Assembly: GCA_963824105.1 (NCBI GenBank)
Contig: CAWGNN010000011.1
Location: 62,001-126,000 of the forward strand
Direction of reading: 5' to 3'
Length of the DNA stretch: 64,000 nt
DNA from: CAWDVB01 sp963824105
GTDB taxonomy: Bacteria > Actinomycetota > Actinomycetes > Propionibacteriales > Nocardioidaceae
A model generated the notes under the pieces. That model saw nothing but the letters and a program-made list of their open reading frames with translations. It was not told the origin of the DNA and searched no databases. Below, piece after piece: positions 8,456 to 17,073 of this stretch. Made by a program: the position numbers and the translations under genes. How positions within the stretch are numbered: the first letter of the stretch is position 1; every line of letters begins with the position of its first letter.

Positions 8456-8719
8456 GTGAAGATCAATCTCCGAAGAGTAGGTGCCGTCATCGGTCTGTTC
8501 GGGATGGCAGCGATCGGGTTGCTCTACTTCTTCTCCACCCTGCTTGCACCTACGTGGGCGGTCGTGGTCCTGTGCGCGCTGTGGTTGGGCATGGCCGTTC
8601 TGTGCGTCCGGTGGTTCAGCTCGCGTCCGCTCGTGGTGCTGGCCATGCCCGTGATCGCCTACGCGATCTGGTTCGTGGCCTTGACCCTCGGAGATGAGTT
8701 CTTGGGCTGGACTGCCTAG
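8456..8719 (+). CDS. Small integral membrane protein
   Basis: 87-aa hydrophobic protein, VKINLRRVGAV then about three membrane segments: VIGLFGMAAIGLLYFFSTLL, AVVVLCALWLGMAVLC, and LVVLAMPVIAYAIWFVAL. GTG 8456 is selected because AAGGAGT lies seven bases upstream; the frame stays open far upstream only because it is antisense to the lysine-repeat gene. Its TAG stop shares the tetranucleotide CTAG (8716-8719) with the stop of the convergent panB gene. Function unknown. Confidence 0.7.
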   Translation: MKINLRRVGAVIGLFGMAAIGLLYFFSTLLAPTWAVVVLCALWLGMAVLCVRWFSSRPLVVLAMPVIAYAIWFVALTLGDEFLGWTA

Positions 8720-9582
8720 CCGTCCGTCGAGGATCGGAACGTGTGCTCACTTGCCGGGAAGACACCGGAGCCCACTTCTTCCGCAAACGCGTGCGCGGCC
8801 TTGGCGAGAGTGGCGCGCAGGTCGGCGTACTGCTTCACGAAGCGAGGGATGCGGCCGGTGCGCATGCCAGCCATGTCCTGCCAGACCAGGACCTGTGCGT
8901 CGCAGTCGGCCCCCGCACCGATCCCGATGGTCGGGATGTGCACGCGTTTGGTGATCTCCGCGGCGACCTCGCCGGGGACCATCTCGAGTACGACGGCGAA
9001 CGCTCCGGCCTCCTCGACCGCCAAGGCGTCGGCGACGAGCCGGTCGGCGTCGGAGCCGCGACCTTGGACCCGGTATCCGCCGAGGTTGTGCTCCGACTGA
9101 GGAGTGAAGCCGATGTGGGCCATGACCGGGATGCCGGATCGAGTGAGCATGGCGATCTGGTCGACCATCTCGTGGCCGCCTTCCAGCTTCACCGCGTGGG
9201 AGCCGGCCTCCTTCATGAACCGGACCGAGGTGTGGAAGGCCTGCTCCGGCGACGCCTGGTAGGAGCCGAAGGGCAGATCCGCCACGACCAGGGCGTGGTG
9301 TGCCGAGCGGGCGACCGCGCGGACCAGCGGGATCAGCTCATCGACGGTCACGGGCAGTGAGGTCTCGTTGCCGAAGACGTTGTTGGAGGCGGAGTCGCCG
9401 ACCAGGAGTACGGGAATACCGGCCTCGTCGAAGATCTCCGCGGTGTACATGTCGTACGAGGTGAGCATCGCCCACTTCTCGCCGCGCTCCTTCATCTCCT
9501 GCAGATGGGGGACGCGGACCTTCTTACGCGTGGGCGGAGCGGGAGCTGCCCCCGAGCCGTACGGGCTCTGCTGCTCGGTCAT
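8716..9582 (-). CDS. panB: 3-methyl-2-oxobutanoate hydroxymethyltransferase
   Basis: First committed step of pantothenate (coenzyme A) synthesis: transfers the hydroxymethyl of methylene-THF to ketoisovalerate. 288 aa. Typical PanB sequence: MLTSYDMYTAEIFDEAGIPVLLVGDSASNNVFG near the start, DLPFGSYQ, KLEGG (metal/substrate region), MAHIGFTPQS, VLEMVP with the catalytic Glu, and IGIGAGADCDAQVLVWQDM. A Gln/Pro-rich N-terminal tail of about 25 aa precedes the barrel, as in mycobacterial PanB. ATG 9582 has a strong GGAGGT site. The 3' end overlaps the convergent membrane-protein gene by four bases. Confidence 0.95.
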   Translation of the reverse strand: MTEQQSPYGSGAAPAPPTRKKVRVPHLQEMKERGEKWAMLTSYDMYTAEIFDEAGIPVLLVGDSASNNVFGNETSLPVTVDELIPLVRAVARSAHHALVVADLPFGSYQASPEQAFHTSVRFMKEAGSHAVKLEGGHEMVDQIAMLTRSGIPVMAHIGFTPQSEHNLGGYRVQGRGSDADRLVADALAVEEAGAFAVVLEMVPGEVAAEITKRVHIPTIGIGAGADCDAQVLVWQDMAGMRTGRIPRFVKQYADLRATLAKAAHAFAEEVGSGVFPASEHTFRSSTDG

Positions 9583-9692
9583 AGCGACCTCCAAAGGCGT
9601 CTCGAGGCTCCCTGCTGGAGTCCCCGGATCGCTTCCAGGCTAGCCCGAACACGGAGTTTGCGGTCGATCCGCCGCGTGAGGGGCCTCGATGA

Positions 9693-11465
9693 CTAGTCGG
9701 GCGGGGCGACTACCTCGCGCCAAGCATTGGTGATCGGGAGCCGGCGGTCGCGGCCGAAGTTGCGGACCGAGAGCTTGGGCCCGGGCGGGAACTGTCGGCG
9801 CTTGTACTCGGCCAGGTCGACCAAGCGCAGCACCCGCTCGACCAGAGCCGGGTCGAACCCGTCGTCGATCAGACGGCGTGACCCGTGGTACTGCTCGACG
9901 TAGTCGTCGAGCATGTCGTCGAGGAGGTCGTACGGGGGGAGTGAATCGGTATCGAGCTGCCCGGGGCTCAGCTCGGCGCTCGGTGCCTTGGCGATCGCGT
10001 GCTCGGGGATCGGCGGCTGCTCGCCGCGCGCCTCGGCAGCCGCGTTGCGCCACCGGGCCAGTTGCCACACCTGCGTCTTCCAGAGGTCCTTGATCGGCGC
10101 AAAGGCCCCGACGGCGTCTCCATAGATGGTGGAGTAGCCCACACTGAGCTCGCTCTTGTTGCTGCAGGCGAGCACGAGGTGGCCCTCCTGGTTGGACAGT
10201 CCCATCCAGATGACCGCGCGGATGCGGGCTTGGAGATTCTCCAGGGCCAGACCCGTGAGACCGAGCTGGTCCTGGTAGGCGCCGACGATGGTCTCGATCG
10301 GCACGGTGCGCAGATGCAGGCCGGTGCGCCGCGCGTGCTCAGCGGCGTCGTCGACCGAGTGCTGGCTGGAGTGGGCGCTGGGGTTGGAGACCCCGTGCAC
10401 GTTCTCGGGGCCGAGGGCGTCGCAGGCGAGCTGCGCGACCAAGGTCGAGTCGATTCCGCCCGACATGCCGAGCAGCGCCGAGGTGAAGCCGTTCTTGTGC
10501 ACATAGTCGCGCAGCCCGGTCACGATGGCGGTGTAGCGCTCCTCCTCGTCGCAAATCGGCTCGGCGATCGCGGGCCCGATCGGCGGCCGGTGGGTGACGG
10601 TCCTGCCGGGAACGCGTGCCCGTCGGACCGGGACATCAACCGGGACCTCATCCGGGACATCACCGGTGGCCTCCGGGCGGGCGGCTTTGGGGAGCTCGAG
10701 GTCAACCACGAGCAGCTCGTCGACGAACTGGTGCGCCCGGGCCAGGACCTCTCCTGTCTCGGAGACCACGATCGAGTCGCCGTCGTACACCAGCTCGTCC
10801 TGCCCGCCGACCATGTTGACGTAGGCGAGTGCGCAGGCGGCCTCGGCAGCTCGTCGAGCACACAGCTCGAGCCTGCTGTCGTCCTTCTTCGCCTCGTAGG
10901 GCGATCCGTTGATCACCAGCACCAGATCGGACTCGGTCTTCCTCACCTCGCCGATGGGCCCCTCCTGCCAGAGGTCCTCGCAGATGAGCAGGGAGACGTT
11001 GACGCCGGCAATCTCCACGACGGCGCCGATGTCTCCCGGAACGAAGTAGCGGTACTCGTCGAAGACGCCGTAGTTGGGGAGGTTGCGCTTGGCGTAGGTC
11101 GTCACGACCTCGCCGCCGTGGAGCACCGCCAGCGAGTTCTGTGGGGAGCCCTTCGGGACGCCGAGGCGCTCGGCGGCGTCGATGACGCGGTCGACGTAGC
11201 CGATCACGCAGGGCAGATCGCCCAGCCCCGCCTCGGCCAGCTCCGCGGCGAGCGTTCCCGGCGCCGCTCGGGATGCCTCGACGAAGGAGTCACGCAGTGC
11301 CAGATCCTCGATCGGGTAGCCGGTCAGCATCATCTCGGGAAAGGCGACCAGGTCGGCTCCCGCGTCGTGGGCACGGCGACTCCACTCCAGCACGATGCGC
11401 GCGTTGCCCTCCAGGTCCCCGACACGCGGGTTGACCTGGGCGAGGGCGAGGCGGAAGGCCGACAC
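9693..11465 (-). CDS. nadE: Glutamine-dependent NAD+ synthetase
   Basis: Converts deamido-NAD to NAD using ammonia from glutamine. 590 aa, two domains. N-terminal nitrilase-type glutaminase: catalytic Glu in FPEMMLTGYP, Lys in YAKRNLPNYGVFDE and Cys in LLICEDLW. C-terminal synthetase: PP-loop LLGMSGGIDST, and the SNKSELSVGYSTIYGD region. The linker is Pro/Val/Asp-rich (VPDEVPVDVPVRRARVPG). It is shorter than the approximately 680-aa mycobacterial enzyme and matches the other bacterial class. GTG 11465 begins the nitrilase fold (SAFRLALAQVNPRVGD); TACGCT lies seven bases upstream, suggesting a leaderless mRNA. It is divergent from glnA2. Confidence 0.94.
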   Translation of the reverse strand: MSAFRLALAQVNPRVGDLEGNARIVLEWSRRAHDAGADLVAFPEMMLTGYPIEDLALRDSFVEASRAAPGTLAAELAEAGLGDLPCVIGYVDRVIDAAERLGVPKGSPQNSLAVLHGGEVVTTYAKRNLPNYGVFDEYRYFVPGDIGAVVEIAGVNVSLLICEDLWQEGPIGEVRKTESDLVLVINGSPYEAKKDDSRLELCARRAAEAACALAYVNMVGGQDELVYDGDSIVVSETGEVLARAHQFVDELLVVDLELPKAARPEATGDVPDEVPVDVPVRRARVPGRTVTHRPPIGPAIAEPICDEEERYTAIVTGLRDYVHKNGFTSALLGMSGGIDSTLVAQLACDALGPENVHGVSNPSAHSSQHSVDDAAEHARRTGLHLRTVPIETIVGAYQDQLGLTGLALENLQARIRAVIWMGLSNQEGHLVLACSNKSELSVGYSTIYGDAVGAFAPIKDLWKTQVWQLARWRNAAAEARGEQPPIPEHAIAKAPSAELSPGQLDTDSLPPYDLLDDMLDDYVEQYHGSRRLIDDGFDPALVERVLRLVDLAEYKRRQFPPGPKLSVRNFGRDRRLPITNAWREVVAPPD

Positions 11466-11616
11466 GCGTCGAAGCGTAGTCTCACCGCCCTCCCGAGAAA
11501 CCTGTGGTCGGTGGGTCCAGCAGGGCGTAACGAGGCCGAAACAAACGCGAGACAGACTCATCAGGAGGCGGGGACCCGGCCCTGTTCTCTGTGCGTGCGG
11601 GCGAGGAGGCATCTGG

Positions 11617-12954
11617 ATGGGCAAGCAGGAGGACTTCGTTCTTCGTGCCTTGGAGGAGCGGGAGGTGCGCTTCGTCCGGCTCTGGTTCACCGACGTGCTG
11701 GGCTACCTCAAGAGCGTCGCGGTTGCGCCGGCGGAGCTCGAGGGTGCATTCAGCGAGGGGATCGGCTTCGACGGCTCGGCAATCGAAGGCTTCGCGCGTG
11801 TCTATGAGGCCGACATGCTGGCCAAGCCGGATCCGTCCACCTTCCAGATCCTGCCCTGGCGGGACAGCAGCCCGGCGACGGCGCGGATGTTCTGCGACAT
11901 CGTGATGCCGGACGGCTCCCCGTCGTACGCCGATCCCAGGTTCGTCCTGAAGCGGTCGCTGTCCCGGGCCGCGGAGAAGGGCTTGACCTTCTACACCCAT
12001 CCCGAGGTCGAGTTCTACCTGTTCAAGGACGAGCCCCGTCCGGGTGTCGCGCCGGTGCCGGTCGACCAGAGCGGCTACTTCGACCACACCGCCACCACCG
12101 CGGGATCGGAGTTCCGCCGTGAGGCGATCACGATGCTCGAGGCGATGGGGATCTCGGTGGAGTTCTCCCACCACGAGGGCGGTCCCGGGCAGCAGGAGAT
12201 CGACCTGCGCTACGCCGACGCACTGTCGACTGCGGACAACATCATGACCTTCCGCACCACCGTCCGTGAGGTCGCGCTGGCGCAGGGGGTATGGGCTTCG
12301 TTCATGCCCAAGCCGTTCACCGAGTTCCCCGGATCGGCCATGCACACCCACGTCTCGCTCTTCGAGGGCGACAACAACGCCTTCTTCGAGGCAGGGGCCG
12401 AGTACCAGATGTCACGGACCGGGCGTCAGTTCATCGCCGGCCTGTTGCGGCACGCACCGGAGATCACCGTCGTCACCAACCAGTGGGTCAACTCCTACAA
12501 GAGGCTGCTGGGCGGTGGCGAGGCTCCGGCGTACGTCTGCTGGGGGCACAACAACCGCTCCGCGATGATCCGGGTCCCGATGTACAAGCCCAACAAGGGC
12601 CAGTCAACGCGCATCGAGGTGCGATCCATCGACGCGGCCTGCAACCCGTACCTCGCCTACGCTGTGATCCTCTCCGCGGGCCTGAAGGGCATCGAGGAGG
12701 GTTACGAGCTGCCTGCCGAGGCCGAGGACGACGTGTGGTCGCTGTCGGACCGGGAGCGCAAGGCGCTGGGTATCGCGCCGCTCCCGCACAGCTTGGCCGA
12801 GGCGATCGAGGTCGCCGAGAACTCCGAGCTGCTCGCCGAGACACTGGGCGAGCACGTCTTCGACTTCTTCTTGCGCAACAAGCGCGCGGAGTGGACCGAG
12901 TACCGCGGTCACGTGCACTCCTTCGAGCGTGACCGGATGCTGCCGCTGCTCTGA
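11617..12954 (+). CDS. glnA2: Glutamine synthetase, GlnA2 type
   Basis: Class I-type glutamine synthetase homologue of 445 aa. It starts MGKQEDFVLRALEEREVRFVRLWFTDVLGYLKS and contains GIGFDGSAIEGFARV, PEVEFYLFKDE, HHEGGPGQQEIDLRYADAL (glutamate-side metal site), SAMHTHVSL and NKRAEWTEY. This pattern matches mycobacterial GlnA2 rather than the main enzyme GlnA1, which is encoded at 38864-40282 here. It lacks the IYELPP-type adenylylation tyrosine of GlnA1: the equivalent region reads EDDVWSLSDRERK. ATG 11617 has GAGGAGG upstream. Gene order glnA2-amidotransferase-glnE suggests a nitrogen-metabolism operon. Some GlnA2/GlnA4-like proteins ligate polyamines or other amines, so the substrate deserves testing. 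Confidence 0.9.
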   Translation: MGKQEDFVLRALEEREVRFVRLWFTDVLGYLKSVAVAPAELEGAFSEGIGFDGSAIEGFARVYEADMLAKPDPSTFQILPWRDSSPATARMFCDIVMPDGSPSYADPRFVLKRSLSRAAEKGLTFYTHPEVEFYLFKDEPRPGVAPVPVDQSGYFDHTATTAGSEFRREAITMLEAMGISVEFSHHEGGPGQQEIDLRYADALSTADNIMTFRTTVREVALAQGVWASFMPKPFTEFPGSAMHTHVSLFEGDNNAFFEAGAEYQMSRTGRQFIAGLLRHAPEITVVTNQWVNSYKRLLGGGEAPAYVCWGHNNRSAMIRVPMYKPNKGQSTRIEVRSIDAACNPYLAYAVILSAGLKGIEEGYELPAEAEDDVWSLSDRERKALGIAPLPHSLAEAIEVAENSELLAETLGEHVFDFFLRNKRAEWTEYRGHVHSFERDRMLPLL

Positions 12955-12976
12955 GCCCGACCGCTAGATTCGACCC

Positions 12977-13693
12977 ATGTCGCGGATCGTCTTCATCGAG
13001 CACGAGGCGGACTGCCCTCCCGCGTGGGTCGGGGACTGGCTGGCCGATGCGGGGGCCGAGATCGTGGTGGTCCGTCCCTACCTCGGTGAGCCTCTCGGGG
13101 GGTTCCTGGGAGACTTCGCCGACGCCGACGGGGTGGTGATCCTCGGTGGCTCGATGGGCGCCAACGACGACGACGCCGTGGCCTGGCTCGGTCCACTCAA
13201 GCAGGCGGTGCGTGACCTGCATGGCCGCGGAGTGCCGACGCTGGGCATCTGCCTGGGTCACCAGCTCATCGCGGCTGCGCTGGGTGGCAAGGTGGCGCCC
13301 AATCCCGCCGGGCAGACGGTGGGGCTGGTTCCCCTCGGCTGGACCGAGGCTCAGGAGGGGGACCCGGTGATGCGTGGCGTCCGCGCCGAGGCTCGGTCGG
13401 TGTTCTGGAACGACGACGTGGTCCAGGTACTCCCGCACGGCGCGACCCTGCTGGCGGCCTCACCGGACGGCCAGCCGCAGGCGATCCGTTTCGGCGACGC
13501 GATGTGGGGCGTGCAGTTCCACCCCGAGGTGGACGCCAAGGTCCTCAGGCTCTGGGTCGAGGACGGTCACCGGGACCGCGAGCGTCTTCTGGCCGCCATC
13601 GAGGAGACCCGGGGCGCTGAGCCGGAGCTGGCCGCGACCTGGCGCCCCCTGGCCGAGGGGTTCTTGTCCTGCGTGCGAGGCGATCGGGCGTGA
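12977..13693 (+). CDS. Class I glutamine amidotransferase-like protein
   Basis: 238-aa protein of the GATase1/GMP-synthase-like family. Catalytic triad motifs: GICLGHQ with the nucleophile Cys, and FHPEVD with His-Glu. Such stand-alone domains either hydrolyse gamma-glutamyl bonds or feed ammonia to a partner. Its position between glnA2 and glnE suggests a role in glutamine or gamma-glutamyl-amine handling (compare PuuD-type hydrolases paired with GlnA-like ligases), but this is inference. ATG 12977 lies six bases after TAGATT, a -10-like element, so it may have its own leaderless promoter besides read-through from glnA2. It overlaps glnE by four bases (GTGA). Confidence 0.85.
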   Translation: MSRIVFIEHEADCPPAWVGDWLADAGAEIVVVRPYLGEPLGGFLGDFADADGVVILGGSMGANDDDAVAWLGPLKQAVRDLHGRGVPTLGICLGHQLIAAALGGKVAPNPAGQTVGLVPLGWTEAQEGDPVMRGVRAEARSVFWNDDVVQVLPHGATLLAASPDGQPQAIRFGDAMWGVQFHPEVDAKVLRLWVEDGHRDRERLLAAIEETRGAEPELAATWRPLAEGFLSCVRGDRA

Positions 13694-16677
13694 CCTCCCA
13701 GCGAGTGACCACCGACCGAGGGAGGCTGGCCCGTCTCGGCTTCCAGAACCTCGAGCGCTCCGGAGCCTGCTACGAGGCACTGGGTCCCGCCGTCGATGAG
13801 CTGCTTCACCTGGTCGCCCGGACCGCCGACCCCGATGCGGCCCTCTGCCACCTCGCCGAGATGGCCTCCCGGCTCGACGACCCGGACGCGTTCATCGCCG
13901 AGCTCGCCGAGGACGAGGGCACGGCGATGCGCCTGCTGCTCGTTCTGGGTGCCAGCGATGCACTTGCCCAGCACCTGCGGCGGCACCCCGAGCAGTGGTC
14001 CGAGCTCGCCGACCCCACGCTCGGATCGACTCGGCCACCCCGCTTCGTGCTGCGGAATGCGCTCTTGACCGCCGTCGGTGCTCCGCCCACGGACCTAGAT
14101 CCGGTGGCGACGCTGCCGGACTCCGATGCGGTCGACGTCCTTCGGGTGGAGTACCGGCGCTGGCTGCTCCGACTCGCCTCTCGCGACCTGGGTCACGGGC
14201 TCGGTGTCGACGACGTGGGGGCCGAGCTGGCCGACCTCGCCGCGGGCACATTGGAGGCGGCGCTGGCGATCGCGCGAGCTCGTGCCGGGGAGGTCGGGAA
14301 GTCGGCCCGACTAGCGGTCATCGCCATGGGGAAGTGCGGCGGCAGAGAGCTGAACTACGTCAGCGACGTCGACGTGATCTTCGTGGCGGAGCCGAAGCCG
14401 GGCTACGACGAGGCGAGCGCGATCCGGGGAGCCACGCTGCTGGCGTCCAACATCATCCAGATCTGCTCCGACCACACCGGCGAGGGCACGATCTGGCCGG
14501 TAGACGCGGCGCTGCGCCCGGAGGGGAAGGCCGGCCCCCTGGTCCGAACCCTGGCCAGCCACCTCTCCTACTACCAGCGCTGGGCGAGCACGTGGGAGTT
14601 CCAGGCGCTGCTCAAGGCACGCCCCGTGGCCGGGGACCCTGAGCTCGGGGCGCGGTACATCGAGCAGATCTCTCCGATGGTGTGGACCGCCTGCGAGCGA
14701 GAGCACTTCGTCACCGATGTGCAGGCGATGCGGCGGCGGGTCCTGGAGCACATCCCGGTCTCGGAGGCCGGCCGGCAGATCAAGCTCGGCTCCGGCGGGC
14801 TGCGGGACGTGGAGTTCGCTGTCCAGTTGCTGCAACTGGTCCATGGCCGCGACGACGACTCCCTCAGGGAAGGGGCCACCCTCAGCGCGCTTGCTCGGCT
14901 GACTCGCGGTGGGTACGTCGGACGACTCGACGGCGCTCAGCTGGACCAGGCCTACCGGTTCCTGCGGACCCTGGAGCACCGGCTTCAGCTGCACCGACTG
15001 AGCCGGACCCACCTCCTCCCGGACGACCAGGAGGGACTGCGCAGACTCGGCAGGGCCATGGGGATGTTGCGGAACCCGATCGAGGAGCTGGACCGGGAGT
15101 GGCAGGAGCACAGCCGTGAGGTCCGCAGGCTGCACGAGAAGCTCTTCTACCGGCCGCTGCTGGAAGCGGTCGCCAAGATCCCCAGCGACGAGGTGCGGCT
15201 CAGCACCGAAGCGGCCAAGGAGCGGCTCACCGCCTTGGGCTACCTGGACGCCGGTGCCGCCCTGCGCCACCTGCAGTCGCTCACCAATGGGCTGAGCCGG
15301 AGCGCCTCGATCCAGCGGGCCCTGCTGCCGGCGATGCTGGGCTGGTTCGCAGAGGCACCCAACCCCGATGCCGGGCTGCAGGGCTTCCGGCAGATCTCCG
15401 ATGCGCTCGGGTCCACCCCCTGGTACCTGCGGCTCCTGCGCGACGAGGGCCAGGTCGCGCAGCGGATGGCCCAGACTCTCGCCTCGAGCCGCTACGCCAC
15501 GGACCTGATGATGCGGGCGCCCGAGGCGGTCGCGATGCTCGGCCACGAGGAGGAGCTCACCAGCCAGCCCCGCTCCGCCCTCCAAGGCGAGATGCAGTCC
15601 ACGGCCGCGCGCCATGAGGACCCGGTCGAGGCCACCACGGCGATCCGGGCCATCAGGCGCCGAGAGCTGTTCCGCCTGGCCACCGGTGAGCTGTTCGGGT
15701 TCATCGGGATCGACGAGCTCGGGGAGGGGCTCACCGCGGTCACCGCGGCCACGATCGAGTCCGCGCTGGACGTCGCCATGCGCTCGGTCGCTGCCGAGCG
15801 CCGGGGCGAGCTGCCGATGCGGATGGCGGTCATCTCGATGGGCCGGTTCGGTGGTGGGGAGCTCAGCTACTCCAGCGACGCTGACGTGATGTTCGTCTTC
15901 GAGCCGCTCCAAGGAGCCGACTCCTCCGACGCCACCCGGGCGGCCCAGGACGTGGCCCAGGAGCTGCGCAGGCTGCTGATGCTGCCGGGCACGGACCCCG
16001 GTCTGGATATCGACGCGGACCTTCGGCCCGAGGGGCGAAAGGGTGCGCTGGTCCGGTCCCTGGACTCCTACGCGGCCTACTACGCGCGTTGGTCGGCGGT
16101 CTGGGAGGCGCAGGCGCTGCTCCGCGCCGACGCGGTGATCGGCCACCCGGACCTCTGCGCTGCCTTCATCGAGCTGATCGACCCGCTCCGCTTCCCCGAA
16201 GGCGGGGTCACCCCGGACGACGTTCGCGAGATCCGTCGGATCAAGGCTCGGGTGGACACCGAGCGACTGCCCCGGGGAGCCGACCCGGCCACTCATCTGA
16301 AGCTGGGTCGCGGAGGACTCGCAGACATCGAGTGGACCGTGCAACTGCTGCAGATGCGGTACGCCTGGAAGCACGTCTCGCTCCGCACCCCCCGCACCCT
16401 GGAGGCGCTTCGGGGCGCGGTCTCCGAGGGGCTGATGACGGCAGAGGACGCCGATGTGCTCACCAGGGCATGGCGCTCGGCGAGCAGGATCCGCAACGCG
16501 ATCGTCCAGGTCCGGGGCAAATCGGCGGACTCCCTGCCGAGAGACGCACGGGAGAAGGCCGCGGTCGCCCATGTGCTCGGCTACGGTCCCGGCAGCTCCG
16601 ATGAGATGGTCAACGACCACCTACGTCTGACCCGGCACGCGAGCGCGGCCGTGGACCGACTCTTCTGGGAGGGCTAA
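13690..16677 (+). CDS. glnE: Bifunctional glutamine synthetase adenylyltransferase/adenylyl-removing enzyme
   Basis: Adenylylates and de-adenylylates glutamine synthetase to match nitrogen supply. 995 aa, the normal length. Two nucleotidyltransferase-like halves are visible: MGKCGGRELNYVSDVDVIF (about residues 212-230) and MGRFGGGELSYSSDADVMF (about 715-735), each with the Asp pair for metal binding, each followed by a GlnD-PII-UTase-type helical domain (LGSGGLRDVEFAVQLLQL and LGRGGLADIEWTVQLLQM). The substrate GlnA1, with its adenylylation tyrosine, is encoded 22 kb away in this window. GTG 13690 overlaps the previous stop, implying coupling. Confidence 0.95.
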   Translation: MTSQRVTTDRGRLARLGFQNLERSGACYEALGPAVDELLHLVARTADPDAALCHLAEMASRLDDPDAFIAELAEDEGTAMRLLLVLGASDALAQHLRRHPEQWSELADPTLGSTRPPRFVLRNALLTAVGAPPTDLDPVATLPDSDAVDVLRVEYRRWLLRLASRDLGHGLGVDDVGAELADLAAGTLEAALAIARARAGEVGKSARLAVIAMGKCGGRELNYVSDVDVIFVAEPKPGYDEASAIRGATLLASNIIQICSDHTGEGTIWPVDAALRPEGKAGPLVRTLASHLSYYQRWASTWEFQALLKARPVAGDPELGARYIEQISPMVWTACEREHFVTDVQAMRRRVLEHIPVSEAGRQIKLGSGGLRDVEFAVQLLQLVHGRDDDSLREGATLSALARLTRGGYVGRLDGAQLDQAYRFLRTLEHRLQLHRLSRTHLLPDDQEGLRRLGRAMGMLRNPIEELDREWQEHSREVRRLHEKLFYRPLLEAVAKIPSDEVRLSTEAAKERLTALGYLDAGAALRHLQSLTNGLSRSASIQRALLPAMLGWFAEAPNPDAGLQGFRQISDALGSTPWYLRLLRDEGQVAQRMAQTLASSRYATDLMMRAPEAVAMLGHEEELTSQPRSALQGEMQSTAARHEDPVEATTAIRAIRRRELFRLATGELFGFIGIDELGEGLTAVTAATIESALDVAMRSVAAERRGELPMRMAVISMGRFGGGELSYSSDADVMFVFEPLQGADSSDATRAAQDVAQELRRLLMLPGTDPGLDIDADLRPEGRKGALVRSLDSYAAYYARWSAVWEAQALLRADAVIGHPDLCAAFIELIDPLRFPEGGVTPDDVREIRRIKARVDTERLPRGADPATHLKLGRGGLADIEWTVQLLQMRYAWKHVSLRTPRTLEALRGAVSEGLMTAEDADVLTRAWRSASRIRNAIVQVRGKSADSLPRDAREKAAVAHVLGYGPGSSDEMVNDHLRLTRHASAAVDRLFWEG

Positions 16678-16679
16678 GG

Positions 16680-17060
16680 GTGACTGGAGAGAGTGACTTC
16701 TGGCTGAAGGACCAGCTCGGCATGGAGCTGTCCTCCGAGGACGGCCGCACCACGGTGGTGATCGAGTGCGACGACCGGCACCTCAACCCGCACGGCAGCG
16801 TCCACGGCAGTGTCGTCTTCGCGATGGTGGACACCGGCATGGGCGCGGCGACACTCACAACTCTCAGCGGAGACGACTTCTGCGCGTCGGTGGAGGTCCA
16901 TGTCCGCTATCTTGAGCCGGTCTTCTCCGGCACCCTGCGGGCTGACATCAGGATCGTCAAGGCGGGGCGCCGGATCGTCCAGCTGGAGGCGGACGTGTGG
17001 GGCGCCGGTGAGCGACGGGTTGCCACCGCGACCGGCTCGTTCGCCGTGATCGAGGGGTAG
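16680..17060 (+). CDS. PaaI-type hotdog-fold thioesterase
   Basis: 126-aa protein starting two bases after the glnE stop, with GGGAGGG before GTG 16680. The PaaI/hotdog core is evident: LNPHGSVHGSVVFAMVDTGMGAAT (the HGS/HGG helix with the usual catalytic acidic residue region), then EVHVRYLEPVFSGTLRADIRIVKAGRRIVQLEADVW. Proteins of this family hydrolyse acyl-CoA thioesters. The substrate is unknown. It marks the start of the accessory segment after the glnA2-glnE operon. Confidence 0.82.
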   Translation: MTGESDFWLKDQLGMELSSEDGRTTVVIECDDRHLNPHGSVHGSVVFAMVDTGMGAATLTTLSGDDFCASVEVHVRYLEPVFSGTLRADIRIVKAGRRIVQLEADVWGAGERRVATATGSFAVIEG

Positions 17061-17073
17061 GCGGGGTCCTTCC

